Origin: Rotaria sp. Silwood1
Lineage: Eukaryota; Rotifera; Eurotatoria; Philodinida; Philodinidae
Length of the DNA stretch: 64,000 nt
Reading direction: 5' to 3'
NCBI GenBank assembly: GCA_905250075.1
Contig: CAJNOP010000036.1
Coordinates: forward strand, 460,692 to 524,691
Position 1 is the stretch's first letter, and each line of letters starts with the position of its first letter. Under the pieces are notes generated by a model. The model ran no database searches. It had not been told where the DNA came from and was given only the letters and a program-made list of their open reading frames with translations. This document shows, one piece after another, positions 14,454-28,690 of this stretch. Both the position numbers and the translations under genes were made by a program.

Positions 14454-17400
14454 CTATGAATCTTGTTCGGAATCGATAGACATTGTTGATATATTATCAA
14501 TTGGTTTATCATCATTTGAATGAATATTTCTATAATAAAAAACAAAAAAATATAAATATTATTTTGAAGCTTTTTTTATTTTAAATAAAACAAACTTGTT
14601 ATTATCATTGTCAATTGGTAAAAGCATTCGCTTTAATGAATCAATACAATAATTATCAATTGATGGTAATAAATAAGCTGGTGTTATTAAAAACTATTTA
14701 TATTAAATAGAAAATAAATTATATAGAATTTATAAAAATGAAACAAACTTGTTCATTAAGATGGTTAATTGTTTTATTTAATTTAGTTAAATCATCAAAA
14801 GATTTTTGTTTATTAATTAAATCTTGATTTAAACTACTTTGTGATTGACTAATTAAATTTGCTAAAATTGTTTTTTCTTCATTTAATCGATCTAATTTTC
14901 CATTTATTGGAATTAAATATTTATCATCATCATCATCATCATCGATAAATGTTTTCAAACCCTAAAAATAGATCATACTACTTATTTAATATGTCATATA
15001 GATCTTAGTTAAACAAAAGAGAATATTCTTTTGAAAATTTATTAATCAAAAAAAAACCTTCAATAAATATTTAATGCAAAATCTTTGCCAGAAATTTTCA
15101 TTCATTTTCTTTATTCTTCTCATATAATTATTATTTCATATAAACTCTAGACTTAATACAACACGCAAAAAAACAAAAATATAATTCTTTTATATTGATT
15201 TCAATATCGATTTAATGAATTTGTTGATATACTTCTAGATATATGATTAATAAAATAAAAAGAATATTTATTTAAAAAAAATTTTTAATTTAGAAAGATT
15301 TTAGTTGAAATATAACTTTTATTTTTAAATATTATTCAAAATAACTACCAAAGATTATACAACTAGTTAAATAAGAGATCTATTAGAAAATAAAAGTTAA
15401 AAATTATTCGAGTATATTTTGTCAATATTTTAAATATAAGAAAGACTAACTATCGAAAATTAAATCAAAATTTCTTTTCGAAATAAATAAAATGTTCGAA
15501 CTAAGATATAATATTTCAGATTGAATATCAATGAAAACATATAATTTAGATATATTTATCTTAAATCAAATTACAAAAAGAAATATGTTGTATAAAAATC
15601 GAAATAAAAACATATACTGATAACATTGAAACAATAAAATTGACTATATGATTTGATCTATAATTCTATTCTCCAACGATAAATTTGATCAAAAGATGAC
15701 GCGAAATAAAACAACTCAAATTTTGGTCAGACGTCGCCACTCATTTTTCTTTTAAATGACAAAACAATTTTAAATTCAATTCTTTTTCTTGCATATTTAA
15801 ATATATACATATGAGTGAATTACAAAATTACTATATCGTTTCGAAAAAAAAAATGAACGAAAACAAAATTTTCGATTTTAAAAACAGTGATTAATACATT
15901 CTATGGTACAACATGATAGGAGAACATGAATAAATTTTCTTGACTACCACTATCAGATTGGTCGAGATATGAAAGTTTTTTTTTTTATAAATTACTGTTT
16001 GAATTCAAGGTCATATGACTTTGGCAATGCACGGCTCAGTTGAATTTTTCGACCGGATTTTAGATTTTAACGTTGAGTTTTTTCTTTGTAATGAGGAATC
16101 ATGTTTAATCAAGAATTAGCACCTGAAAAACTATGATTTGTCCTAAATTATATTCGGTGTTTACATTTTCAAAGCCATAAAATTTGCAAATGTACAGTCA
16201 TTTAGAGAATGCATATAATTAGTCACCTTTTTCTGTGAATTTATCAACTTGTGAGATACAATTTAGTATAGATTCTCATAACTGTTGATAACCTTTAAAA
16301 TGTGATATCAATTGATATATAATATGTTTATTTTGGCTTCAGCTATGGGGTAGTCATGCACATCATAAATCTCGTGTGATATTTTTATCATATTTTTTCT
16401 CTTCTCTACGAAAGACAAACTTTCTGATCTCGATATTTTGAACAATAGTTGATCACAACTAGTGGAAAAACTAATCAAAGTTTCAGCTTAATCTGTCATA
16501 CCTTAAGAAAATCATACGTCAAGCAAAATAAGTAATCTCATGTGACAATTAGTTTATTAATACTTATTTCATACTTTATATTACTAAAAATTAGTCTAAC
16601 TTTCTAATTACATGTCAAAGTCGTTTTTTAATCTTATGTGATAGCAATTCAAGAATTGACTGTATATATGGTATATAGAAAAAAAGTGTCACAAGAAATG
16701 TCATGTAAGAGCTAATCAGTTTGATATTCGATAAGTATAAAATTGTTAACTATAATATTAACAACTTTTGAAATTCAAATAACAGAAGAACGAATTGATT
16801 ACATGACAATTTATTTCAATAGTTAGCAGTCAAAATCAAACTATTTAACTTTGTGCTCCTGATATCTTGAGACTTCTTAGAGAAATATCACCTGAAATAA
16901 AATCATAGAGATTTATTCAGGCGAACAGAACTTATTGAAATTTTACATATAAGAATATAAAGCTACAGTAATTTTGCAATTTACTCATATATATATGATT
17001 TTATCACAAATTTTGATTTAATACTAAATAAAATAAAGATGTTTTAATTATCTTACTTGTTGTGGAACATAAAAAACTAATCGAGAATGTTGAAAAGGAA
17101 CAAATGACGATGATTTTTTAGTTGGTATATATGCAGCTGATGTTACACGTCGAAATAATGAACTTTTACGTGAATGACATTTGCCATCAGAAAATGAATA
17201 GAAATGAACTAAAAAACAAATTTTTTATTTTTTCAATAAATTTTGTTTTTTTTTTCGAAAAAAAAATAAATAAACTTACGAAAACTTTTATCAAATAGTG
17301 CAACAAAAGATGATCTTGGATCTTGAGCATATGCATGAACATGCCATGAAAATGATTTAATAAATTGTCCATTTAAACAATTCCATAAATTAACTAATGT

Positions 17401-20400
17401 TTTATGAGAAACAAAAATTTGATCAGATGAATATAAAATAAATTGAATTGAATTTTTTCTATCAAAATGAGCAAAACAACGTGAATATTCATAACGAGAT
17501 TCTTCATTTAAATCATTTGTTTTATCAATCCATTCAGTAACTAAATGTTCAAATGAACAACATAAATTTATTTGATTTGTTGATGATAATTTATAATAAC
17601 ATAATGCTGAACTTGAATATGAACGATTTGTATGACCAGATAAACAACGCCAATGAGATACACGTTCTAAGTAATAAAAATTTTTTTTTTTATTATATCA
17701 ATCAAGTTAATTATTTCAATAAATATTATCTTTACTAAGAAAATTTCGAATGGAAATCAATTTTTAAAATATTGAATGAATCACATTGAAATTTTTTTAT
17801 ATGATTAACTCGAAACTGTTATTTATCAATTTATAAAATCATATGATATATTTATTTGAAATAAAAATGTTTACTTGTGATTGGATTTTCTTGAATAAAA
17901 GTCCAAATTTTAATAAATCCATCATTTCCAGTTGTTGCTAATTCAAGTTTATTTGGATGAAATAACATTTCATTTAATGTTTCTTGTCCATGTGGATACA
18001 TTATACTTGTATTTAATTCAAATCTATGTTTTGTTTTTTATTTAATAATGTAAATAAAGTAAAATAATTAATTAAAATAAATCTTACTGATTATTTGTTT
18101 GATTAAATATCCAAAATCTAAGTTTTCTTTCATTTTGATGATCATCTGAATTTGAATTTGATGAACGTTCCTCAAAAGTAACTAACCATGTTTCTGTAAA
18201 ACAAAAATTTTTCAAAAAACAAAATCCATCTTTAAAAAATAACAAAAAAAATAAAACCTGTTCGATCAATAGCTAAACGTTTAATATCTGTAAAAAGACA
18301 TTGTTCTGTTATATCATTTGGTGAAACATAATTTTCTCCAACAATATCCAACTTAATTTAAATGAAATTAAATTTAACATTAAAAAAAACAAAAGAATAT
18401 TTATTCTTACATTATAAAGTAATTTTCCATTTTCAATTGACATGAATTGAAGATAACCAGGTTTTCCACTATTCATAACAAGTGCATCTTGACGCATAAA
18501 TGTATGAATACCTTAAAAAATAATTTAAAAGTTATTCTTTATTGTAAAGATCTTTGAATCAAATTTAGTTTTTGAATTGCCTCATGAAAGAAACTTTTTC
18601 ATACTAAAATAGTGAAAATTTCTAGAAATTTGTTATGTTTGATATAAAAAGTTTGACAGAACCCTTACTATCTAATATTGATAAATCCCATTTTTGACGC
18701 GCTTTCATTTGATATCAAATTCATTATTTATTCTATTTGAAATTATAGCAGTACTCCCTTGGCAAAGTATTATTTCCAACGTAGTAGTTTGTGTTCTCCC
18801 CAGATAGAATTAACAGCTTATTTCTTGTTTTTATGTTATAGATATGTTTATTCAGATCAATAGATAGAGGGTTACATCATCCTATAACAATAGGCCAACT
18901 CTTTTTTTCTTAGTATCTTACGTCGCAATCAGAATATTGGTACTAGTGGATACAAGATGTATTTTCATCCTTGTTTCTATGAACTTAGTCTCAGATATAC
19001 TTGTCAATGTTGGCTACATCAGCTCTTATTTGAGAAACATTTTCTCAAGGCGAATTTGTAAAGCATCTGTATATCACATCGTTAACCTCACAAAAAAAAT
19101 CCGTTTGCTTACTTCTGCTAAATGGTATTAGGTTTCGGTGTAGTTTGATTGAATGATATTTGATAATAAAAAATGATAATAACAATATTTTGATTGATTA
19201 ATTTTATAATGTCTTGATCTCAAAACTGATGCGTGATTTTTAAATCTAATAATTAAATTTTCTCCAGTAAATGTCTTAGGAAAGCCACTCTTAGGTACTT
19301 CAAAGAAAATAAAATAAAAAATATTTTTAGATGTTTAAAAGTTGAAAACTTTCTGAGAAAATCATTTTGATTTTTTCTTTTTGAAAATGTTTTTTCATTA
19401 TATATGAATGAAACATAATAGAAGATCCTTATATAAGAATTTTTATCGTTAATCATACTCAAAAAAAGCAGCTTATGCTATTGTGGAAAAAAAACAGTTA
19501 ATTGAATGTTTATTGTAAAAAAAATAAACAATATCGTATTTGTATAATATAAATAGACAGGTATTTTTAATAAACGATTGAAAAAGGAATATAGACCGTG
19601 TTATTTAAATTAAAATAATTGTCTCATTAAAAACTTATCAATCTCATGAGAATATTTCGTCCCAATATTTCGAATATAGATCAATCAATAAAATAAACGA
19701 TTCAACAATATTTTTAAGGACTCATGACAATAAACATTAACTAACTCTACTCATTGTGATCATTAACTATGGATGATTTCGTAAAAAAATTTGAATAATA
19801 CTATTAGCTGAACCAATCATAGACTTGTAGAAGTGTTCTACAATAAAGATGAAGATTTTTTTTTTGTTTTTACCAGCTGGTAATGAAGCTTGTTGAGGAA
19901 GAAACATATGATTTATTCCACCGATTGTTTGTTGAATTGATAAATTACTTCCAATTATATGAAGAGCTTAAAAATAAACCATAAGAAAATTAATTGAAAT
20001 AAAAGAAAATCAACAAATAAAAGCATACAATTATCTGAATGAGTAGATACATAAAATGTTTGATCACTTGACGAAGTAACATGAATAATAGGTGCACCAA
20101 GTCGTGGTCGAAATGTTGGTTCACTTTTTCTATATAACCATTTAACAAGTACACATTCATGACCACCAGATAATAAATATGAACCTTTCATATATTTATA
20201 TAATATTTAAATAAATAAATAAAAAAAGAAACAAAAAAAGAAAATCAATTACCATCAACTGAAAATGCTAAACAAAGAACAGGTAATGAATGCCAATGTA
20301 AATATGAAACTGTTGGTTCTTTATTAGTTGAATTAATAAAATTATACCTTAAATAAATAATTATTTAAATAGATAATATTTAAAAAGAAAAAAAAAAGGT

Positions 20401-22369
20401 TCATACCAAAGAGCTATTCGACCAGATTGTGTTCCTAATGCAATTGATTCTTCATTTGGATGAATTTGTGCACATGTTATTTTATCATGATATGATAAAT
20501 TTTTTTTTGTTATTAATATATTTTTAATTTGATTATTTATTAGATTTAATATGTAAATTATTGTTCCATCAACATTAATAAAAACACATAATTCACCCTT
20601 AATTATATTGATTGTTCTTTTTTTTTATTTTTAAATACAAAAACAAAATCAAATACTTTTTTATCAAATGATATGGCTTTTGGTAAACATGGAAGTTTAT
20701 CAAATAAAACAATAGGTGAAGATTTATGACGAATTGATTCAATTCGACTAAGTGAATATACTACAATTAGAATTATAAGAATTAAAATTCTTTGATTTTG
20801 TTTTTTTAAATCTTTACCATTTTTAGTATTTTTAACAAATAAATATAAACCAGAATTAACAATTGAATATAAATCGATTATTTCCATTTCTACTTTTATC
20901 GTCTAAATTATACAATTTTCTAATAGTACATAGTTTTTATTTAGATCTTTTTTTCTCATTATTAATTTCATATTTTACTTATATGCTTTTCAAACTTATA
21001 AAAATCTAATGAGAAAACGATTCAGATTGCTTTTTAGTCAAATACTTGACAAAACTTCTGTCAAAGTTCGAATTGGTTACTTTGTTTGTTTTATTTTACT
21101 AAGTTCTAAGAGAAGCGAGTGAAAATTTCTACGAAGCCAACTAAACTATTATAGTTCTTAGCCTAATAACAAATTGAGATCGAAACTTAACAATTTAAGT
21201 TTATTTTTCATGCTCTTTCAGAACAATAACAATAGAGACTCAAATGATTTTGCATAAGGAAGCTTTGCATTTTTATCAGTACAATGATGTTATTCAACAG
21301 ATAGATCAAGTAAAAGCATAGATAAATAACATAAGAACTAGTTGACTAAAATTTTAAAGAGAAAATAATGATAAGAAATCGAAACAATTTGATCGTCTCG
21401 AAGGCATATTGCGATCACCAACAACAAAAGAAAAGTTATTCGATGGAAATATCGACGGGAATACTCTATCACAAGACAAAAGAAAACGTTAATCAACAAG
21501 ATTTGTTTTGCCTAACATACACCGAACAGTGCTAAAGGCGAGACCTGAATCAAAGAGAGATGATTTGGAGTATTTTTACTAAACTTGAAACTGATATAAA
21601 TAGTAATCTAGAAGAGGACAACTCATTGAAAATGTTGAGGATAACAATAGAAGAGAATTTATATTGAATTATGTGACCGGTTATTCAAGTCGATTTCAAA
21701 TTATTTATTTATTTTTAATAAAATAAGATAAGACACATATTAATTATTGATTAAATTTGATAAATATTCAAGGTTTGAATCACCTTCTTTCAATGATAAG
21801 AGTATCTGTTATCATTTTTAATAAAGAGCATGAAAATAGACTTAATTCTTATTAAAATTTTGGCATTGACTCAATGTTATTTTTTCAAAATAAATCTCTA
21901 ATTGAAAACAAAAAACGTACATGAATAAGAATTCCATCTTCATAATCCCAAACATTGATAATACCATTTTGCTCTGCAATGCATAACTAAAATAAAAATA
22001 AAATATTTTTTTTGTTTTCAGTTTAATTTAATATTCTTAATCATTTATATATTAAACGAGAAAAAAATAAAAGATTTTCTAAATACTTGAAGTTGATTAT
22101 TTGGATTGATAGCAATAGCAACAATATTTATTTGATCAGTTGAATTTGAATTGTGATTAATTAATCTTAAACATTCTCCTGTTTTAGCAATCCATACATA
22201 AACACAAGCATCACCTATTGTAAACACATATCTACAATTTTATATTTTACATTTTTTTGAAAATTATTTTAATCAAAAAAAAACGATATTACTTCGAATC
22301 TGATGATATTAATGGACGATATTTCATTATTGTTCCAATACCAAACTGACGAATGTTTAATTTTTTCAT
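14454..22369 (-). CDS. WDR75: WD-repeat protein WDR75 / UTP17-like, SSU processome
   Basis: A nucleolar WD40 protein of the t-UTP complex, needed for pre-rRNA transcription and small-subunit processing. Seventeen exons were joined with consistent phase (814 aa, close to the vertebrate length): 22293-22369, 22087-22231, 21921-21986, 20657-20902, 20407-20597, 20253-20347, 20029-20184, 19874-19966, 18411-18511, 18258-18351, 18088-18193, 17875-18023, 17280-17666, 17057-17208, 14749-14961, 14596-14693 and 14454-14529. Diagnostic stretches include LISSDSKYVFTIGD, INVWDYEDGILIHT, LLSGGHECVLVKW, RPRLGAPIIHV, STHSDN, MNSGKPGYLQF, NDGFIKIW and the C-terminal TPAYLLPS. A D7 tract begins exon 15. Introns are mostly short, but four are long: 20903-21920, 18512-19873, 14962-17056 and 19967-20028 is the contrasting short type. 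The ATG at 22369 gives an N-terminus that aligns with the family. Confidence 0.93.
14962..17056 (-). other. 2.1-kb intron of the WDR75-like gene
   Basis: Longest intron in the gene, between the exon ending FYVPQQ and the exon beginning GLKTFIDD. It is AT-rich, with no coding segment that keeps frame with either neighbour and no RNA gene that I can identify. The introns at 18512-19873 (1.36 kb) and 20903-21920 (1.0 kb) are similar in character. Confidence 0.7.
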
Positions 22370-23268
22370 TTTTTTTTGTCTTATAAGTCGATCTAAAATA
22401 CTAAATAGAACAATTTTTTTATTTGTCTATTAAACTTTAATCTTATTTTCTAATTGATAAAATCAAAGATTGAAATTGAAAACAGTCCTATAAATATTTA
22501 AAAGATTTTATCTTGTTCAATTTTATTTAGTCAAAGTAATATCAATATTAGTTCAAATCGTTTATTAAAGCTAATTTAATGAAAATAATATATTTAAGAG
22601 TGTCTCAATCGAAATAAGACTTTCACTTAATATTATCCATTTCGTATCACAAACAGATAAATCTGGCACAATCTTATTTAAACAATTCGAACTTGAATAA
22701 AATTTATTCGTCAAATTAATTTCACTGTTGACAATTATATTATTATATGCAAATTTATAATTGACTAAATAACATAAGAATATGACAAAAACCTCTTCGA
22801 AACTGTTTGACAAATATTCAACGAACAAGAATTGTCTTCGATTGTTATACATTGCTAACAAATCTCAAATAGCTTGATTTCGATTAATTCTTATTTCAAT
22901 AAATAAAATATTTGAATAAATTCAATCAACACATTTTTCTCACGATGATTTCTGCAAAATTCTTATGTTTCGATTGATACGTAAAATAATTCAATCTTTT
23001 CTATATGATAATTATAAGAAAACAAAAACAAATAATTATTTTCGATGATATTACATTTTTCTTATTTCCTTTTTTTCTTTGTGTTTTTACAAGATGTCTG
23101 AAAAATAAAAAAAAAAAAAAAAAAGAAGAAATTGATATTAATATAATGAGTCTGTATCTACTTGTTGCTTTTTTTTTAGTCTATATTTTGGGAAGGGAAT
23201 TCAAGGAAAAACTTTCTAATCAAGAAGGAATGTCTTTAATTGTCTTTGAAAAAGGATATATAATTGAC
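22370..23268. promoter_or_regulatory. intergenic region, WDR75 5' flank and ATP5PB 3' flank
   Basis: About 0.9 kb between two minus-strand genes, so the WDR75 promoter should lie here. An acceptor-like TTTAG near 22400 suggests a spliced 5' UTR. I see no other feature or distinct promoter motif. Confidence 0.35.
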
Positions 23269-24302
23269 TCATCGTGTTTGTGATGCTATTTGTTTAAGTT
23301 GATTAAGACATGCTTGTAAAGTATCTTTTTCTTGTTTATCAGTGATTGATTTTTTAACTTCATTTGTTATCCAATTAATCATATTTGTTCTTTCAAAATC
23401 TTTTCGTGCATTTTGTAAAGCAACTTGATAATCTAAACGACGTTTAACAGCTTCATACATTTGTTTCATTCGTTCTCTATATGCGGTTTCTAATGCCATA
23501 TTAATTATATCTTGTCGTGCTTCATGTAATTTTCCAATTGTTTTAGCACGTTCTAATGATTCTTCATATGAATGTAACATTTTTCCAGCCATTGCTTTTG
23601 AATTATTAACAACGGAATTATATCGATCAACTTCTTCTTGTTGCCAACCTCGAAATGCATCACCAACTGATGGACCAAGTCTTAAATAAAATTTAAGTTT
23701 TATATATATATATATATTAATAAGATTTGTTTTTTAATTACTTTTTAACAACAGTAATAACAGCTGCAGCCAAAATAAGATATTCCGTAAAATCATACCA
23801 TAAAACAATATATTCTTTACTAAATCCATAAATAAGTAAACCATAGAAAAACATATATGGTCCAGTAACACCAGTTTTTTCATAAAAAAATTTAAACCAT
23901 GATTCAGGTACACAATACCATCGAACTGGATTTGGTGCTTCTCGTAATTTATATGGTGGATAATTAACTAAATCACGTTCAGGCCATTGATCATGAGGCC
24001 ATAAACGTTTTCCATTATATTCTGTTCGCCATTTTACTGATGATAAATCATTTAATGAATCTTCAACTCGTAAAACTTTTTCTTTTTGTTTTCCTTCAAC
24101 TAATGATTTATCATCTAAATTATAATCATATATATATATATATATATATAAATATAAAACAAATAATATATGTATATTTACCACTCTTAGATTTTGATGT
24201 AGCACCTTGAAAAAATTTATTTGAAATCGACAATGGTCGAAATGAAATAAACGATGGTGAAATACCACTGAACACAAGAGGACGAGCAAACTGGGTCAAC
24301 AT
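23269..24302 (-). CDS. ATP5PB: mitochondrial ATP synthase subunit b (peripheral stalk)
   Basis: Peripheral-stalk subunit b of mitochondrial F1Fo ATP synthase, which holds F1 against the membrane rotor. Three exons keep frame (301 aa): 24182-24302, 23742-24114 and 23269-23680. The N-terminus is rich in Ser, Phe and Arg with few acidic residues (MLTQFARPLVFSG...), as expected for a mitochondrial presequence. NPVRWYCVPESWFKFFYEKT and GVTGPYMFFYG precede two hydrophobic segments around residues 125-165 (YGLLIYGFSKEYIVLW, then EYLILAAAVITVV). The rest is a long charged helix with ERAKTIGKLHEARQ and an RMKQMYEAVKRRLDYQVALQ segment typical of the b-subunit stalk. It is somewhat longer than the vertebrate precursor (about 256 aa). 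An acceptor lies directly before the ATG, so a 5' UTR intron is likely. Introns contain (TA)n runs at 23700-23717 and 24129-24150. Confidence 0.95.
24129..24150. repeat. (TA)n microsatellite in ATP5PB intron 1
   Basis: Eleven TA units in the short intron between exons 1 and 2. A second TA run lies in intron 2 at 23700-23717. Both are simple repeats and could vary in length between alleles. Confidence 0.9.
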
Positions 24303-26327
24303 CTAGAAACAAAAAAATAAACGCTCAATCAATATTCATTATCTTACATTTTCTTCAATATGAAATAAACAAAAATAAATAAGTTATGAAAGCGACCTCT
24401 GCTGTTTTTTTAATTGATATATCAATTAAGTTATTTAGAAATAAATATTTAATTCGACACTCTTTTAATGAAGAATTTTCTTTCATTTATTAAAATTAAT
24501 AGAAGACCTTCATAGAAAATAAAACAAATTATGAATGGTTCAATAATAACCAATAAAATATCGATCGAACATCGAACTTTTCACTTGTTATTGCTATGTA
24601 TTAATCAAAATTCGTCACTGAAATATAGTTAAAGTCATGATGTCTTATAAAAATCCAAAATAATGTACTTTTCTATATTCTGTTCTTGCAGTGCCTTAAA
24701 TAAGAAGTAAAAATTTACATTGTATAGGTATCTACACTTTGACTTTTTTAAAAAAAAAATAAATTTACTTTGAATATTCCTTTTAAAAATCATCCTTGCA
24801 ATAACTTGCTGGAAAATGGTTCATTAGAAAAATTTGAATCTTTCCAGGGCACTTAGATCTTGAAGAGTAGAGTCAAAATTGTGCTAGACTCAAAGTTCTC
24901 GAATGGCATATTCTTTGAGATATTGGATTCATAATAAATCAAAATGACCGAAGTCTCCTTCTCGTTTCTGCGAAATAGTAAATTCGATTGAGTTGAAAAC
25001 TTTTTTTTACAAGTGCTGGACACTAGTTCGACGTAGCTGTTTTTTTAAGATGTTCTTATATCGTTTGTTTTTACCAAGACAAATTGCTTATTTTTGAGAA
25101 AATCTCACCTTGATCCCTCTCACTATGACAGAGAAACGACGGGCCTTTACGTTCTTTCCTTTCTATTTAAAGTTTTTGTAGGTTTTTGACTATTATGCAT
25201 TTAATGAAATAATTTTCTACATTTAGATAATAGTTTTTTCTTATGCTTATGTGATGTCAATAATCAGGTACAAATAAACAATATACTTGTTAACTATACC
25301 TCTTTTATATTGCTAAGGAAAGAAATGAAATAGTAAATGAAAGAATTAACAGCCTAGAGTGAACCATTATGAAGATATAAACTCTTCAACTAACAATTAG
25401 TAACAGCCTTAAATAATAAAAATAACCCATACTACTAAATATAAATTTAAAATCGAAAATCCTCGATTGCATCACATTGTTCGTATGTTAAGTAAACTCA
25501 ATCAGCTATCTCGGACCGAAGTCGAACGATGTCTCATGCATCTCAACATACTACTTTAATGTCATCATACGCTAATACTAAGATAGCTGCAAGCAGATTA
25601 AATCTAATGCGCAAATATTTTGAAAAACAGGTTTAAAATTGATTTTTCGGAGATAGAAGATCTCGATAACTGTTCTTTTTAAAGTCTAAAAGCTTGCAAA
25701 AGAAATTTTTTCGCAGATCAATAGAGAACACTTCAAAGTTGCACATCGATGAAAAGCAAAAAATCAGGAAATTTTGATTTTCACGCCGGGAAAGGGGTAA
25801 GGAGGTATTCTTAAGGATGAAAGTCTATTTCAGAAATGCGATTAAACCTACATATCATTATCCATATCGCTTGAAACTGACATTCGTTTCTTTTTGACAG
25901 GTTGCGAATTACCATTCACTAAAAATCTAACAAGAGAAAATCTTGATGGAGAGTGCTTCGACCTTTTTGGTGCTTTTTAGCAACTAGAAAACTCGAAATA
26001 AATCATTAATAGTATTCATAGGCGCAGATTCCATGATATAAAACAAATTAAAAAGGGGCTTTTTTTTGTTTAGTATTTCACAATTCAATGAGAGGTTCTA
26101 TTGAGAAAATTGTTCATTTGAGATGTTCATTATATATAGATCCGTTTCGTATAGATTGATGATAATGCAAATAGTGAATTAAGCGGAAAAAGAAAAGAAT
26201 GGTTAAATATGAACCAATCAGAAAATACATGATTCATCAATATCTGAAAAACATGAGTCATAGTCTTTTAATCTGATATTGCTCAAGAGAGAGAAAAACA
26301 TTTTAAATTCAATTTTTGTTGCTAATT
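24303..26327. other. 2-kb divergent intergenic region
   Basis: Lies between the 5' end of ATP5PB (minus) and the 5' end of the small unknown gene (plus), so both promoters should be inside. It is AT-rich, with no conserved open frame. No core promoter motif stands out. Confidence 0.4.
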
Positions 26328-27054
26328 ATGTTAGCATTTATTCGTAAACGGCTTCCATCCAAAGATCGAAGTAATGAGCATCTTCATAATGTTAAATTGA
26401 ATCATAACCAACATGGATATCAGGTATTGAAATAAATTTTTCAATTGAAAGAATATGTTTTAGTCAATTTTCACATTTAAAGAAATATTTATTGATTTAA
26501 TTTTTATTTTGAAAGCCTAATGGTGATCAAATGAAAAAAAGTGAATCTTCAAATGATTTAAATGTTAATAATAATAATGAAAATAAAAAAAAGAAGAAAA
26601 AGAAAAATAAAGAAAGATCATCATTAAATCAAGATGAACTTATTATTTCTTCAAATGCTCCACCTATTGTTAATCGAATAAATATATCTTATTCTGATGT
26701 TGATTATTTTCCAATGATGCCTGGAGCTTTATCTCAATCGGTTAATCATGACAAGGAATCAATTAATCGTGGTAGATTTAATTTAATTGATTTTTCGTGT
26801 TCTTCTATTTTGTTTATTTCTATTTAATAGATTCATTAACTGATTGTTATTTAAATCCATCAGAAAGTATACAAACAACACATAATATTAATTATAGAGA
26901 AAGATCGCAAATACAATCTCGTGTATTTCAAATTCCAGTGATAGATTGTCGTCAAGAACAATGGATATCTGATTATAAAGATGTTGATCATCAACGAACT
27001 AAAGCACTTAGAGATGTAACTGAGCAACGTAGAGAAAAACGGGTATTTGATTGA
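26328..27054 (+). CDS. small basic/polar protein of unknown function
   Basis: Not recognised. Three exons with good junctions: 26328-26423, 26516-26771 and 26831-27054, giving 191 aa. The first exon encodes MLAFIRKRLPSKDRSNEH, which is basic. The second holds an Asn/Lys-rich linker with a poly-Lys run, then NAPPIVNRINISYSDVDYFP, a stretch that looks ordered. The third contains QSRVFQIPVIDCRQEQWISD and a charged helix ending DVTEQRREKRVFD. The last coding segment also has a GT donor at 27043, so the gene could continue into further exons; I found none that keep frame downstream. Regular splice sites and codon use like the neighbours support a real gene. No domain or signal peptide was identified. 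Confidence 0.6.
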
Positions 27055-28521
27055 ATTTTCATCTAAAATCATTGTCTTTGTTTTGCTTAGATTAATTAAT
27101 TAGTATTTATATTGAATACAACAATTCCATGACAATATCTGAGTATTATTTTATTCAACATTCGACATTTGACTTTTCTCTCAGTTTTCAAAACATTTTG
27201 TTATTATTATATTTATTTTTAATTTTAATAAATTTTTCGGTGACAAAAATCGAAATAAATATATAAATGCATAGCTAAATGTCAATCAAACAATAGAAAA
27301 TAACAAAAATTTTTAAATAACAATTATGAACAACATTCATATTCATTGTAGTCTATTCATTTTATTTCGATTTTTAAATAATTAATATAATGTCCAATCG
27401 ACACCTAATATAGTGATCGATGAAATTATTGGATATTCTGATAGATATTGCTCTATTTTCCATAGGTAGATATTGACTCTACTGATGTTTGCATGTTAAA
27501 TTTATTGAGAAGTATTAAAGAATTCATAATAAGCAAACAAATATTATCATACAATATTTTAAAACAACATGACGGGATATGATTCAACATACGTAAAAAT
27601 ATCGATTTATTTACAGAATAATATTCCTTATATATGACAATTGAAAAATATAGAATATAGTTTTTGATTATGAAAAAAATCAATGATGATTTTGCTTTGA
27701 ATTAAATTATCAAGCATAAAATAAAGACACGCATCACTGTCTTCTTCTCAATCGTATGATATACGTATAATTATAGAAATAAATGAATATATTTTCTTTT
27801 ATCTTGATTTGTTCTATCTATGAACGATTTGTATAAAGTTCGAACGGAATGAACTCAACCAACAATAATAAGAATAATATCCGATATTGAATAGATGAAA
27901 TTTTATTTCAGTACATTATTTTAGAAGTGATTATCTTTATTAATATTATTTCAATAAAAAAAAATTCTTCATAGAAATAAATCATATGAAAATGGAAAAA
28001 TCAACTTATTGCAACAAGACAGAACAAAGAGAATGAAAGGCTAATTGAAATTTTCGAGTTTGTTCGATAAAAATATTCTAAGAGAAAAGTTTGTATAAAT
28101 AAATTTCAAGATTTTAATTGCATCGAATAAAACAATTTTTTTTGAATATGTCTATTACCGAAATTCATTTAAACTCAACAACACACTTGTGAAATGTTAC
28201 TAGTTGAAGATATATTATTATGATTTATTTTTGTCTCAGTATAATGACGTATATTCGCTGAATACATGTAGGAAATAGAATAATTAAGATTTTAATGTTG
28301 ATTGCCAAAGAAAAAATTAATATTTGAAGAGAAGAATTTTCAATAGATGTGTCATAGCTCAAATAAATTCATTTGTGAGAGCTGGTATGAAAATCTGGGC
28401 AACAGTTCAATCTCATACGTATGAGAATTCATAATAAACTCGATTCTTTCATGAATTGCTCGTTGCTATGAACTTTTTTATTTCATTTGATGATATTAAT
28501 AGCAATAATTCATTATATTCT
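27055..28521. other. intergenic AT-rich stretch
   Basis: No coding segment continues the preceding gene and no RNA gene was seen. Composition is uniformly AT-rich until the repeat-bearing region that starts near 28520. Confidence 0.45.
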
Positions 28522-28690
28522 ATATTAGTAGTACAAAAAGTCCCATTTTTTTCTTACTTTTCCATATTAACAATACGGAAGATCATATTCTTTAGTTTTT
28601 TGTTTTTTCTATATTGGTAATGTAGAAAATCTTAACTTTTATTTCTTATTTCTCTTTGTTAACGGTATAGAGAGTAAACTTTTTTATGCA
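28522..28690. repeat. degenerate tandem repeat, period about 45 bp
   Basis: Four diverged copies start at about 28522, 28564, 28611 and 28655. Each opens with an ATATTARYAATAC-like block, then a purine-rich RRAARRTC block and a T-rich tail. Spacing is 42, 47 and 44 bases. The copies differ at many positions, so this is an old array. Confidence 0.6.

Noticed and set aside
14719-14958. Apparent separate Asp-rich coiled-coil gene left of the long intron
   Set aside because: It keeps phase with the upstream WDR75 exon at 17057-17208, and the following exons end in a WDR75-like TPAYLLPS tail, so it is the 3' end of that gene.
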